DNA from: Phytohalomonas tamaricis
GTDB lineage: Bacteria; Pseudomonadota; Gammaproteobacteria; Pseudomonadales; Halomonadaceae
Assembly: GCF_003012345.1 (NCBI RefSeq)
Contig: NZ_PVRV01000020.1
Span: 310,001 to 374,000, forward strand
Direction: 5' to 3'
DNA: 64,000 nt
Numbering within the stretch: position 1 is the first letter of the stretch; each line of letters starts with the position of its first letter. This document shows, in pieces, positions 8,808 to 18,034 of the stretch. Position numbers and translations under genes: made by a program. Under the pieces are notes generated by a model. That model did no database searches, was not told the origin of the DNA, and was given only the letters and a program-made list of their open reading frames with translations.

Positions 8808-8828
8808 CAAGCATCCACGCAGTAAGGT
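8801..8828 (+). promoter_or_regulatory. Promoter of bioBFHCDA
   Basis: A perfect -35 TTGACA (8801-8806) is followed after 16 nt by TAAGGT (8823-8828) as the best -10 candidate, about 45 bp before the bioB ATG. The -10 is weak; the -35 assignment is supported by its overlap with the BirA operator. Confidence 0.6.
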
Positions 8829-8873
8829 CATGAACTATCAACCTTGAACTATTAAAAAGTTAACAGGACGCTC

Positions 8874-9920
8874 ATGACCACTATTCGCCATGACTGGACG
8901 CGCGAGGAAATCAACGCACTGCTAGCGCTACCCTTCAATGATTTATTATTTCGCGCTCAGAGTGTGCATCGTCAGCATTTCGATCCTAACGCCGTCCAGG
9001 TTTCGACCCTCTTATCGATCAAGACCGGCGCGTGCCCGGAGGACTGCAAGTACTGTCCTCAATCAGGCCACTACAACACCGGGCTCGAAAAGGAGAAGTT
9101 GCTCAAGGTTGAACGCGTGCTGGAGGAAGCAGTCAAGGCCAAGCAGGTCGGCGCAACGCGTTTCTGTATGGGAGCGGCCTGGAAGTATCCCAGTACCAAG
9201 GACATGCCCTACGTGATAGAGATGATCAAAGGCGTCAAGGCACTGGGGCTCGAAACCTGCATGACATTAGGTAAGCTCAGCGAGACGCAAAGCCGTGCGC
9301 TGGCCGAAGCCGGGCTCGACTACTACAACCACAACCTCGACACTTCACCGGAATACTACGGCGAAATCATCACCACCCGCACCTATGCCGACCGGCTCGA
9401 AACACTGGCCCACGTACGCGACGCCGGCATGAAAATCTGTTGCGGCGGCATCCTCGGCATGGGCGAGTCGGCCGACGATCGCGCCGGATTGCTCCACCAG
9501 CTCGCTACCCTGCCCGAGCACCCCGAGAGCGTGCCAATCAACATGCTGATCCGCATCAAGGGCACGCCGCTGGAACATGTCGACGACATCGACCCGATCG
9601 AATTCATCCGCACTCTCGCCGCAGCGCGCATTCTGATGCCGGGATCTCACGTGCGTCTGGCGGCGGGTCGCGAGGACATGAGCGATGAGATGCAGGCGCT
9701 GGCCTTCTTCGCCGGCGCTAACTCTATCTTCTACGGCGAACGCCTGTTGACGGCAGATAACCCACAGGCCGCACACGACCGCGCCCTGTTCGAGCGTCTC
9801 GGCCTGCACCCCGAGACCCGCGAGGATTTTGACGACGCCACCTATGCCGCTGCCATCGACCAGACCTTGGCCGAACAGCGCATGCCGGCGCTGGCCACTG
9901 ATGCCACGATGCCGCACTGA
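8874..9920 (+). CDS. bioB: Biotin synthase
   Basis: A 348-residue radical-SAM enzyme that inserts sulfur into dethiobiotin, the last step of biotin synthesis. The radical SAM cluster motif is Cys54-x3-Cys58-x2-Cys61 in [12 protein letters not shown]. Further family motifs are [10 protein letters not shown] and [11 protein letters not shown], and the NxM/R...G-R-E segment is at [17 protein letters not shown]. Length matches E. coli BioB (346). It is the first gene of the operon, 45 bp after the promoter and under the BirA operator. AGGACG precedes the ATG. Confidence 0.98.
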   Translation: MTTIRHDWTREEINALLALPFNDLLFRAQSVHRQHFDPNAVQVSTLLSIKTGACPEDCKYCPQSGHYNTGLEKEKLLKVERVLEEAVKAKQVGATRFCMGAAWKYPSTKDMPYVIEMIKGVKALGLETCMTLGKLSETQSRALAEAGLDYYNHNLDTSPEYYGEIITTRTYADRLETLAHVRDAGMKICCGGILGMGESADDRAGLLHQLATLPEHPESVPINMLIRIKGTPLEHVDDIDPIEFIRTLAAARILMPGSHVRLAAGREDMSDEMQALAFFAGANSIFYGERLLTADNPQAAHDRALFERLGLHPETREDFDDATYAAAIDQTLAEQRMPALATDATMPH

Positions 9921-9923
9921 ACA

Positions 9924-11150
9924 ATGATAATAGAAGAAAAACTGAGAGCCCGTCTGGACGGACGCCACGCGCGCCAACGCTACCGCCAGCGCCGTTTGCT
10001 GCAAACGCCGCAGGCGCCGTGCTGTCGTATCGATGGTCGTGACGTGCTCGCTTTCTGCAGTAACGACTATCTCGGCTTGGCTGCTGATCCACGTCTGGCC
10101 GAGGCATTAGCCGAAGGCGCGCGCCGCTTCGGCGTCGGCGGTGGAGCATCGCACGTGGTTAACGGCCACAGCGAGGCCCATGAGCGGCTGGAACATGCCT
10201 TGGCCGAGCTGACCGGACGTTCACGGGCACTTTTATTTTCGAGTGGCTATCAGGCCAATCTAGGCGCGATCGGTGCGTTGGTTGAACGCGGCGACCGAGT
10301 ACTGCATGACCGTCTCAATCACGCCTCGCTGCTCGATGGCGCACAGCTGGCTGGCGCTCGCTTCGCCCGCTATCGCCATGGCGACGCAGCCCATCTTGCA
10401 ACGCTGCTGACCAACAGCAGCGACGACAAAACGACGTTGGTGGTTAGCGATGGCGTATTCAGCATGGATGGTGATATTGCCCCGCTAGCCGCGCTCAGCG
10501 ACGCCTGCCGCTGCCACCAAGCTGACTTGATGATCGATGACGCGCACGGCCTCGGCGTGCTCGGCGACCACGGTGGCGGCAGCCTCGAACAGGCCGGCCT
10601 CGATCAAAATGACGTCCCAGTGCTGGTCGGCACGCTCGGCAAGGCGTTAGGCACTCAGGGCGCGTTCGTGGCCGGTAGCGACACGTTGATTGAAGGGTTG
10701 ATTCAATTCGCGCGCCCCTACGTTTATACCACCAGCCTGTCGCCGGCATTGGCCTGGGCAACGCTTGTAAGCCTTGAGATCGTCCGTCAGGAGCCTGGGC
10801 GACGCCATCATTTACACGATTTGATCGCCTATTTCAGACGCGGCGCGCATCACCTCGGCCTACCACTGATGACATCACCCACGCCAATCCAGCCGCTACT
10901 CATTGGCCATGACGCTGCCATGCTGACGCTGGCCCGGGCGTTGGAAGGCGACGGTATCCTGGTCGGTGCAATACGGCCACCGACCGTACCCGAGGGCAGC
11001 GCACGTTTACGCATCTCGCTTTCCAGCGCCCACACTTATGCTGATATCGATCGATTGCTTGATGTCTTGGTGATGCACTGGCATCGCCTGATGACTAATG
11101 GCGAAATTTATCCGCACTCATTGTCTTCGACCGATCAGGAAATCTCATGA
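9924..11150 (+). CDS. bioF: 8-amino-7-oxononanoate synthase
   Basis: A 408-residue PLP enzyme that condenses pimeloyl-ACP (or -CoA) with alanine. Seen: the fold-type I core with SNDYLGLA near the N-terminus, [21 protein letters not shown], and the Schiff-base lysine Lys240 in [13 protein letters not shown]. It starts 3 nt after bioB with no clear Shine-Dalgarno, so expression probably depends on ribosomes finishing bioB. It is about 20 residues longer than E. coli BioF because of a C-terminal tail after residue ~385. Its last 4 nt overlap bioH (ATGA). Confidence 0.96.
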   Translation: MIIEEKLRARLDGRHARQRYRQRRLLQTPQAPCCRIDGRDVLAFCSNDYLGLAADPRLAEALAEGARRFGVGGGASHVVNGHSEAHERLEHALAELTGRSRALLFSSGYQANLGAIGALVERGDRVLHDRLNHASLLDGAQLAGARFARYRHGDAAHLATLLTNSSDDKTTLVVSDGVFSMDGDIAPLAALSDACRCHQADLMIDDAHGLGVLGDHGGGSLEQAGLDQNDVPVLVGTLGKALGTQGAFVAGSDTLIEGLIQFARPYVYTTSLSPALAWATLVSLEIVRQEPGRRHHLHDLIAYFRRGAHHLGLPLMTSPTPIQPLLIGHDAAMLTLARALEGDGILVGAIRPPTVPEGSARLRISLSSAHTYADIDRLLDVLVMHWHRLMTNGEIYPHSLSSTDQEIS

Positions 11151-11908
11151 ATGAACGCCTGATTTTGCTTCCCGGCTGGGCGCTGGGCTGCCCACCGCTT
11201 GAACCATTGATCAACGACTTGCGTACGCAGGCACCGTGGCTTGACGTCGAATGTCATGCCTATCCGCCGCTCACTACCAGTAACGTTTCGACCTGGCTTG
11301 CCACCCTTGATGATGCCCTGCCCGACGACGTCTGGCTCGGCGGCTGGTCGTTGGGCGGCATGCTCGCTACGGCGCTTGCAGCGCGCCGGGGTTCACGCGC
11401 TCGCGGGCTGGTTGCGCTCGGGGTCAATGCCAGTTTCGTTGCCCAACCACGCTGGGTAAGCGCGATGGTACGCGAGACGTTCGACTCGTTTACGTCAAGC
11501 TTCGCCCATACACCGCAGGCAACGCTCAAGCGCTTTGCATTGCTGACTGCCCAGGGCGGTCATGATGGCCGCCACCTCGGCAAGCGCCTGTTCGCTGCGC
11601 TGCTCAACACACCGTTCGACCAGGCCTCGGCGAGCCTGGCGCTGCTCGGCAAGCTGGAACTGCTTGATGCGATCGCCACGATCACCCAGCCACAGTGCTA
11701 TCTCTTCGGTGAGCACGACATGCTGGTGCCCGCCACCTCCCGTGATGCCATTGCAGCACTGCTCGGTTCAGCAGGGGAAACACATTTGATTGATGACAGC
11801 GGTCACGGCTTCCCTATCGAGCGCAGCGCCGAAACGGCCGGTTTGATTGTCGACTTCATTACCCGTCACCGCCAAGTATCGAACTTACCTGCGACGGGCA
11901 GACCATGA
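11147..11908 (+). CDS. bioH: Pimeloyl-ACP methyl ester esterase (BioH)
   Basis: A 253-residue alpha/beta hydrolase that removes the methyl group from pimeloyl-ACP methyl ester, ending the disguised fatty-acid cycle begun by BioC. The nucleophile elbow GGWSLGG holds Ser68, His220 lies in DSGHGFPIE, and the acidic residue is probably in LFGEHDML. In E. coli bioH is unlinked; here it sits between bioF and bioC with 4-nt ATGA overlaps on both sides, which supports the assignment. Confidence 0.93.
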   Translation: MNERLILLPGWALGCPPLEPLINDLRTQAPWLDVECHAYPPLTTSNVSTWLATLDDALPDDVWLGGWSLGGMLATALAARRGSRARGLVALGVNASFVAQPRWVSAMVRETFDSFTSSFAHTPQATLKRFALLTAQGGHDGRHLGKRLFAALLNTPFDQASASLALLGKLELLDAIATITQPQCYLFGEHDMLVPATSRDAIAALLGSAGETHLIDDSGHGFPIERSAETAGLIVDFITRHRQVSNLPATGRP

Positions 11909-12711
11909 ACGGCATCATCAGTGTCGACAAACGCCGCGTCGCGGCATCTTTCTCGCGCGCGGCGACGACTTATGACGATGCCGCCCACCTGCAGCGCACC
12001 ATCGGCCATGCCCTCATGGAGCGGCTGCCGGTCGGACTCGCTCCCGCACGCGTGCTCGATGTCGGTTGCGGCACAGGCTACTTTACCCGTCAACTGGCCG
12101 AACGTTTTCCCGGTGCTGCCATGTTGGGGCTCGATCTGGCCCATGGCATGTTGACTCACGCGCGCCAGCATACTTCCGAAGCGACGACATGGCTGCAGGG
12201 CGACGCCGAACGCCTGCCGCTCGCAGCCGAAAGCATGGGGCTAGTTTTCTCAAGTCTGGCCGTGCAGTGGTGCGCGGGACTGGATGTATTTCTTGCCGAA
12301 GCAGCCCGCGTGCTGCGGCCTGGCGGCTGGCTGGCGTTCACCACGCTGGGCGATGGCACACTGCATGAATTAAAAGCGCTGTGGCAAGATATCGACCCAT
12401 TCGTACACGTCAATGAGTTCCTGAGCCGTGAGACGATCGAGGCGAGCGTGGCATGCTCATCACTAACGCCTGTGATGCACCAATACCAGCGCCATGTCAT
12501 TCATCACGCCACGCCTGAGGCGATGATGCGTGAGCTGAAAGCGATCGGCGCTCACAACATCAACGCCGGCCGCACGCCCGGCCTGACCGGACGCCAGCGG
12601 CTGATGTGCCTGCGTAAAGGCTACGAACCGCTTCGCACCCCGGCCGGACTGCCCACGACTTATCACGCCTGCTACCTGTTATTAAAAAAACCGCTGAAAC
12701 CTTCACCATGA
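11905..12711 (+). CDS. bioC: Malonyl-ACP O-methyltransferase
   Basis: A 268-residue SAM-dependent methyltransferase that methylates malonyl-ACP to prime pimeloyl synthesis. Seen: N-terminal VAASFSRAATTYDDAAHLQR, characteristic of BioC, and SAM motif I VLDVGCGTGYFT (about residues 50-61). LLGLDLAHGML-type motif II and the late RP(G)GWLAFTTLG strand are also present. Start and stop overlap bioH and bioD by ATGA, indicating translational coupling. Confidence 0.95.
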   Translation: MNGIISVDKRRVAASFSRAATTYDDAAHLQRTIGHALMERLPVGLAPARVLDVGCGTGYFTRQLAERFPGAAMLGLDLAHGMLTHARQHTSEATTWLQGDAERLPLAAESMGLVFSSLAVQWCAGLDVFLAEAARVLRPGGWLAFTTLGDGTLHELKALWQDIDPFVHVNEFLSRETIEASVACSSLTPVMHQYQRHVIHHATPEAMMRELKAIGAHNINAGRTPGLTGRQRLMCLRKGYEPLRTPAGLPTTYHACYLLLKKPLKPSP

Positions 12712-13430
12712 CTTCACATGTTTTCTTTATTACCGGAACCGACACCGATGCTGGCAAGACCCGCATCGCCTGTGCGTTACTCCATGCTGCTCGCATACGT
12801 AGCCTAACCACCGCTGCCGGCAAGCCGGTCGCCTCCGGCAGCGCCGTAACGCCTGCAGGTCTGCGCAACGATGACGCCCTTGCGCTGCAGGCTGAATGTC
12901 ACCCCGCGCTCGATTACGCCGCGCTCAACCCCATCGCTCTCGCCCCCGCTATCGCCCCGCATCTCGCTGCCAGAGAAGCTGGGGTGGCGCTGACGGTAGA
13001 GAATCTCTCCGTCCAGATGCGCACCTTAATGGACCATCAAAGAGACTTCACCCTGATCGAAGGCGCTGGCGGTTGGCGTGTGCCGCTCAACGATACCGAG
13101 TCGCTGTCCGATCTCGCCAATGTTCTGAAGCTGCCGGTCATTCTGGTTGTCGGTGTGCGGCTTGGCTGCCTGAACCACGCGCGGCTGACAGCCGAGGCGA
13201 TCGCGCATGACGGCCTCGAACTGGCCGGCTGGGTAGGCAACGTGATCGAGCCGCATACCGCGCGTCTCGATGACAATCTGGCTTCGCTCGATCACTGGTT
13301 ACCGGCACCGTGCCTCGGCGTCGTGCCCCACTTACCAGCGCCGGCGTCTGACGCCATCGCATCCTATCTGACACTCGATGTGCTACTGGGCGAGAACCGT
13401 ACTACCACGACGCTCACGGAGAAATCATGA
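12708..13430 (+). CDS. bioD: Dethiobiotin synthetase
   Basis: A 240-residue ATP-dependent enzyme that closes the ureido ring of dethiobiotin from DAPA and CO2. The P-loop GTDTDAGKT is at about residues 8-16, followed by the conserved KPVASG and the IEGAGGWRVPL segment that binds Mg-ATP and substrate. GVRLGCLNHARLTAEAI is typical of BioD. Slightly longer than E. coli BioD (225). Overlaps bioC and bioA by 4 nt each. Confidence 0.96.
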   Translation: MTSHVFFITGTDTDAGKTRIACALLHAARIRSLTTAAGKPVASGSAVTPAGLRNDDALALQAECHPALDYAALNPIALAPAIAPHLAAREAGVALTVENLSVQMRTLMDHQRDFTLIEGAGGWRVPLNDTESLSDLANVLKLPVILVVGVRLGCLNHARLTAEAIAHDGLELAGWVGNVIEPHTARLDDNLASLDHWLPAPCLGVVPHLPAPASDAIASYLTLDVLLGENRTTTTLTEKS

Positions 13431-14776
13431 CGACCAATGCCCATTGGATGCAGCGCGACCTTGCCAGCCTCTGGCATCCCTGCACACAGATGAAGGACCA
13501 CGAAACCCTGCCGGTTACACCGATCAAACGCGGCAAGGGCGTGTGGCTTGAGGATTTTGAAGGCAATCGTTACCTCGATGCGGTCAGCTCATGGTGGGTC
13601 AACATCTTCGGCCACGCCAATGAACGCATTAACGCGCGTATCCACGAACAGCTCGACACCCTGGAGCACGTAATCCTGTCGGGATTCACCCATCAGCCGG
13701 TTGTCGAGCTGTCCGAGCGTCTCGGCCGGCTCGCTCCCGACGGGCTCGGGCACTGCTTCTACGCCGATAACGGCTCGTCGGCGATCGAAGTGGCGCTGAA
13801 GATGAGCTATCACTACTGGCGCAACGTCGGGCGCGACGAAAAGAAGCGCTTTCTGACCATCACCAATGGCTATCACGGCGAGACGCTCGGCGCTTTGGCG
13901 GTCGGCGACGTCGCACTCTATACCGCAACCTATCAGTCGCTGCTGCTCGACGTACTCAAGGTACCCGCGCCGGACTGCTACGGCCTGCCGCGCGAACAGT
14001 GGGATGCTCACGCCCGCGCCATGTTCGCCCATATGGAAGAGGCGCTGGCCCGTCATCATCACGAGCTCGCCGCGGTGATCGTCGAGCCGCTGATCCAGTG
14101 TGCCGGCGGTATGCGCATGTATCCGCCACTCTATCTCACACTGCTGCGCGAGGCCTGCGACCGCTACGGCGTGCATCTGATTCTCGACGAGATCGCGGTC
14201 GGTTTCGGTCGTACCGGCACGATGTTCGCCTGCGAGCAGGCCGCCATCCGCCCCGACTTCCTGTGTCTGTCGAAGGCATTAACCGGCGGCTACCTGCCGC
14301 TGTCGGTGGTGATGACCACCGATGAGATTTACAACGCCTTCTACGATGATTACACCACTCTGCGCGCCTTCCTCCATTCACACAGCTACACCGGCAACCC
14401 GCTTGCCTGTGCGGCGGCGCTGGCAACCCTCGATATCTTCGAACAGGACGATGTGATCAACGCCAACCGCGCCAAGAGCGATCATATCGAGCGTGTCACC
14501 AGCGGGTTTCGAGATCATCCACAGGTTGGCGATGTGCGTCAGACCGGCATGGTGGTGGCCATCGAGATGGTCAAGGACAAGGTCAACCAGACGCCCTACC
14601 CCTGGCAGGAACGACGTGGCCTCAGAGTCTTCGAGCACGCCATGTCGCGCGGCGCGCTGCTGCGCCCGCTGGGTAATGTGATCTACTGGATGCCACCCTA
14701 TGTAATCGAGCACGACGAGATCGACTTTCTCGCCGAGGTCACCAGCGAGGGTCTCGATATCGCCACGCGCGACTAG
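13427..14776 (+). CDS. bioA: Adenosylmethionine-8-amino-7-oxononanoate aminotransferase
   Basis: A 449-residue class III PLP aminotransferase converting KAPA to DAPA with SAM as amino donor. Seen: LWHPCTQMKDHE near the N-terminus, typical of BioA, then YADNGSSAIEVALKM, GYHGETLGAL, and DEIAVGFGRTGT. The PLP lysine Lys283 lies in LSKALTGGYLPLS. It is the last gene of the bio operon. Its TAG stop sits in the palindrome CTAG (14773-14776), which also supplies the stop of the opposing GNAT gene, leaving no intergenic terminator. Confidence 0.97.
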   Translation: MTTNAHWMQRDLASLWHPCTQMKDHETLPVTPIKRGKGVWLEDFEGNRYLDAVSSWWVNIFGHANERINARIHEQLDTLEHVILSGFTHQPVVELSERLGRLAPDGLGHCFYADNGSSAIEVALKMSYHYWRNVGRDEKKRFLTITNGYHGETLGALAVGDVALYTATYQSLLLDVLKVPAPDCYGLPREQWDAHARAMFAHMEEALARHHHELAAVIVEPLIQCAGGMRMYPPLYLTLLREACDRYGVHLILDEIAVGFGRTGTMFACEQAAIRPDFLCLSKALTGGYLPLSVVMTTDEIYNAFYDDYTTLRAFLHSHSYTGNPLACAAALATLDIFEQDDVINANRAKSDHIERVTSGFRDHPQVGDVRQTGMVVAIEMVKDKVNQTPYPWQERRGLRVFEHAMSRGALLRPLGNVIYWMPPYVIEHDEIDFLAEVTSEGLDIATRD

Positions 14777-15288
14777 CCCGCCGCTTGACGCTTCGCCTCG
14801 AGATGTGGCGCCAGCTGACGCATGACGGTGACCCGCTGGCCGCGATAATCGTCCTCTTCGAGCTGTTGCCAGCCAAGTCGAGCATAAAGACGCTGCTGAT
14901 CGGGTGTGTAGAGATAAAGCGCCACGTAGCCGGCAGCGAAAGCGACCTGTTCGACATGGCGTACCAGCCGCGAGGCGATGCCACGACGGCGATACTTCGG
15001 CGCGACGATCACCGCCGCCAGCCACGGCGTACGGCGCGGCATATCAGGCATGTCGTATTCGATTAACCTGGCCGTGCCCACTGGCGTCTCGCCGTATAGC
15101 GCTACGTAGGTCGAAGGCACAGCGGTTGATGTGCAGGCCGCACACAGCCGCTCCAGTACAGCTGCCTCGCTGTCATTGGCACGCAAGTGACCCCACTGAG
15201 TGAAATGCCACTGCGCAATAACCGGCAGCGCAGGGTGATCAGGCGTCAGCCGTACGATCTTCATTGCATCACCGCAGGCATCGGTCAT
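14773..15288 (-). CDS. GNAT family N-acetyltransferase (tandem copy 1)
   Basis: A 171-residue acetyltransferase with the acetyl-CoA loop PKYRRRGIASRLVRHVE and the C-terminal motif DQQRLYARLGW. It is clearly paralogous to the gene at 15285-15764: both share the N-terminal LPV-x-A-x-WHF-x-QWG, an STY-A motif and LYLYTPDQQ. The ATG overlaps the upstream paralogue's TGA by 4 nt, so the two are one transcript. It converges on bioA with stop codons overlapping. Substrate is unknown. Confidence 0.88.
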   Translation of the reverse strand: MTDACGDAMKIVRLTPDHPALPVIAQWHFTQWGHLRANDSEAAVLERLCAACTSTAVPSTYVALYGETPVGTARLIEYDMPDMPRRTPWLAAVIVAPKYRRRGIASRLVRHVEQVAFAAGYVALYLYTPDQQRLYARLGWQQLEEDDYRGQRVTVMRQLAPHLEAKRQAAG

Positions 15289-15764
15289 GGTTGCTCTCCT
15301 TGGCGGCTCTGCTTGACCATGACGGTCACGCGCTCACCGCACCAGCCAACATTCTCCAGACGCCTCCAGCCGAGCCGCTCATAGAGAGTCTGCTGGTCAG
15401 GCGTGTAGAGATAAAGCGTATCGATGCCAGTCGAGAACGCCACCTTTTCAGCATGACGTACCAGCTGTGAGGCAATGCCGCGCCGTCGGTATTGGGGTAC
15501 CACAAACACCGACGCCAGCCACGGCGACCACTCGGGGCGCAGATCCATGTCGTAGGCAAGCAGCTGAACGCTGCCCACTGGCTGTCCGTCGATCATGGCC
15601 GCATAGGTAGAAGGAACTACTTGTGACGTGCATTCACGACGTAGTTCGGCCAATGTCAACGTACAATTGGTGCCGGGACGCAGATAACCCCATTGAACGA
15701 AATGCCAGTGGGCTAATACTGGTAACGCATCGTGTTCCGGCGTCAGCCTGACGACCTCATTCAC
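15285..15764 (-). CDS. GNAT family N-acetyltransferase (tandem copy 2)
   Basis: A 159-residue paralogue of the adjacent GNAT. The acetyl-CoA motif is PQYRRRGIASQLVRHAE, followed by LYLYTPDQQTLYERLGW. It is the promoter-proximal gene of the pair, with an AT-rich upstream region from about 15775. A local tandem duplication followed by divergence is the simplest origin. No residue pattern points to a specific substrate. Confidence 0.88.
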   Translation of the reverse strand: MNEVVRLTPEHDALPVLAHWHFVQWGYLRPGTNCTLTLAELRRECTSQVVPSTYAAMIDGQPVGSVQLLAYDMDLRPEWSPWLASVFVVPQYRRRGIASQLVRHAEKVAFSTGIDTLYLYTPDQQTLYERLGWRRLENVGWCGERVTVMVKQSRQGEQP

Positions 15765-16214
15765 AGGGCTTTGCCTCTTCTTATTACTTTGTCATCAATG
15801 TTTGATTTTGATACCTTTTATTTAAAACACAAGATAACGGTATAAAAAATTTATCTATTAACTAACGTGCCAATTGCTGCCATTAAGCTTGATCGGATAA
15901 AGAACGCTGGCGGAAGGTATGTTAAATTTGCGGTTTGCTGCTTGTGCCATGCTCAGGCTATATCAACTACGCCGCATGGTTAACGGGCAATACCTGACCG
16001 TCAAAGGTACGTAGCGTAGATCGCTCACCGATTGCGGCTTCAAAAGAGCCTGGGTGAGAGTTCAGGGGTGCGGGCAGATGGTGTAAAATATTGCCTTTTC
16101 CTGTCAGTCGCTTAATTCCTTAATGTAATATACACATTAAAATTTATACCTTTTAATTCTTTTGGTAGACCGCTAGCATGCTCCCCTGCCCAGGGACGAG
16201 ATGAGGAAATCCCG
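15765..16214. other. 450-bp intergenic region between the GNAT pair and cysJ
   Basis: No gene is supported. The region is AT-rich at both ends and probably carries two divergent promoters. A 7-bp inverted repeat TTAATGT-N7-ACATTAA lies at 16120-16140. GAGGAAAT just before 16215 is the cysJ ribosome-binding site. Confidence 0.5.
16120..16140 (+). promoter_or_regulatory. Candidate operator upstream of cysJI
   Basis: Perfect inverted repeat TTAATGT, 7-nt spacer, ACATTAA, 75 bp before the cysJ start in the AT-rich promoter zone. LysR-type CysB is the expected regulator of sulfite reductase genes, but the match to a CysB site is not demonstrable by eye, so the regulator remains open. Confidence 0.3.
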
Positions 16215-18032
16215 ATGTCACAAGGCCCCCTACTCGATACCAACAGTCCTTTGAACGCCGATCAGGCGCGCCAGCTCAATGAAGCATTGGCTACCCTGAA
16301 CGCTAATCAGATGACTTGGTTGAGTGGGTATCTCGCTGGAATGAATGCCAGCGGCGCTGCCGCTGCTCCATCGACCCCAGTCGAGACATCATCCACCGCT
16401 GTAACCGAAATCACCGTACTCTACGGTAGCCAGACAGGTAACGCCGAAGGCGTCGCCGAGCTGGCCGCCGACCGTGCCCGTGCGCACGGCTTCAACGTCC
16501 GAGTGGCCGACATGGCCGACTTCGACAAGAAGGATTTCAAGAACGTCACCAACTTCATGATCGTAGTGAGCACGCAAGGTGAGGGCGAACCGCCCGATAC
16601 TGCGCAGGGCTTCTATGAATTGATGTACGGTCGAAAGGCACCAAAGCTTGATGGCGTGCATTTTTCCGTACTGGCGCTTGGTGACTCCAGCTACGAACAC
16701 TTCTGTCAGGTCGGCAAGAATCTCGATGCTCGCTTTGCTGAACTGGGTGCCGAACGTATCTTCGATCGTCAGGATTGTGACGTCGATTACGACGAACCTG
16801 CTGAAGCATGGATTGAGTCAGTTCTTGACCGTTATGCTGAACTCTCCGGCGCCGGCAGTAATGCCGCGGCAAACGCCGGCATGGCGATGTCAGGTGGCGC
16901 TGTGCCCGCCGAAACATCTCAGTATTCGAAAAAGAATCCTTTCCAGGCTGAAGTACTCGACGCGGTCGTCCTCAATGGGCGCGGATCCGACAAGGAAACC
17001 CGCCATATCGAGTTGTCACTTGAAGGCTCGGGACTGACCTACGAGCCTGGTGACGCCCTTGGCGTTGTGCCGCAGAACGATCCTGCCTATGTTGATAGCC
17101 TGATCGAAACGCTGCGCATGGATGCCGGGCATGATCTTGGCGAAGGCAAGCGGTTGCGTGACGCACTACTGTCTGAGTTCGAAGTCACGACGTTGACACG
17201 TCCATTTCTGGAGCACTGGGCAGAAGTCTCGGATGCTGCCGAATTGCGCCGCCTGCTGGGCGAAGATGCTCGCGATGAGTTGCGTGACTGGCTTTACGGT
17301 CGCCATATCATCGACGTTCTTGAGCACTTCCCTGTCGAGGGGCTCGATGCGCAGGAATTTACCCGAGCACTGCGCAAGCTGCCGCCGCGGCTTTACTCGA
17401 TCGCCTCAAGCCTCAATGCCAACCCCGACGAGGTGCATCTGACCGTCGGGATCGTGCGCTACGAAGCACATGGGCGACTGCGCAATGGCGTAACCAGTAC
17501 TTATCTGGCCGACCGCATCCAACCAGGCGACAACGTGCCGATCTATATCGATCGTAACAAGAATTTCAAGCTTCCCTTTGACTCCAATGCTCCGATCATC
17601 ATGGTTGGGCCAGGCACGGGTGTTGCCCCGTTCCGCGCCTTCATGCAGGAGCGTGAAGAGATGGGTGCCGAAGGCAAGAACTGGCTATTCTTTGGTGATC
17701 GGCGCTTCAGAAGCGATTTCCTGTATCAGACCGAATGGCTGAACTGGCGTGAAAAAGGCCTGCTCAACCGTCTTGACGTGGCTTTCTCACGTGACCAGCA
17801 GGAAAAGGTCTATGTTCAGGATCGTATGCGCGAAAATGCGCACGACATCTATGCCTGGTTAGAAGAAGGCGCCCATTTCTATGTCTGTGGCGACGGCGAA
17901 CGCATGGCTGCCGATGTTCATCAGGCGTTGATTGATGTCGTACGTGAACAGGGTGGACGCAGCGAAGACGCCGCTGCGGACTATATCCGCGACTTGCAGA
18001 AAGCCAAGCGCTACCAGCGGGACGTGTATTAA
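16215..18032 (+). CDS. cysJ: Sulfite reductase (NADPH) flavoprotein, alpha subunit
   Basis: A 605-residue diflavin reductase that passes electrons from NADPH through FAD and FMN to CysI. Domain order: an N-terminal leader, a flavodoxin-like FMN domain (about 65-205; [22 protein letters not shown]), a FAD-binding/connecting domain (about 235-455; PRLYSIASS), and an NADPH-binding domain ([14 protein letters not shown] onward) ending with the family's terminal ...DVY. Length matches E. coli CysJ (599). cysI follows after 2 nt. The other assimilatory genes (cysH, cysG) are not nearby. Confidence 0.97.
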   Translation: MSQGPLLDTNSPLNADQARQLNEALATLNANQMTWLSGYLAGMNASGAAAAPSTPVETSSTAVTEITVLYGSQTGNAEGVAELAADRARAHGFNVRVADMADFDKKDFKNVTNFMIVVSTQGEGEPPDTAQGFYELMYGRKAPKLDGVHFSVLALGDSSYEHFCQVGKNLDARFAELGAERIFDRQDCDVDYDEPAEAWIESVLDRYAELSGAGSNAAANAGMAMSGGAVPAETSQYSKKNPFQAEVLDAVVLNGRGSDKETRHIELSLEGSGLTYEPGDALGVVPQNDPAYVDSLIETLRMDAGHDLGEGKRLRDALLSEFEVTTLTRPFLEHWAEVSDAAELRRLLGEDARDELRDWLYGRHIIDVLEHFPVEGLDAQEFTRALRKLPPRLYSIASSLNANPDEVHLTVGIVRYEAHGRLRNGVTSTYLADRIQPGDNVPIYIDRNKNFKLPFDSNAPIIMVGPGTGVAPFRAFMQEREEMGAEGKNWLFFGDRRFRSDFLYQTEWLNWREKGLLNRLDVAFSRDQQEKVYVQDRMRENAHDIYAWLEEGAHFYVCGDGERMAADVHQALIDVVREQGGRSEDAAADYIRDLQKAKRYQRDVY

Positions 18033-18034
18033 TC

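Noticed and set aside
9345-10004. A 219-residue minus-strand open frame across bioB/bioF
   Set aside because: It covers the antisense of two solid genes with no start signal and no recognisable domain.
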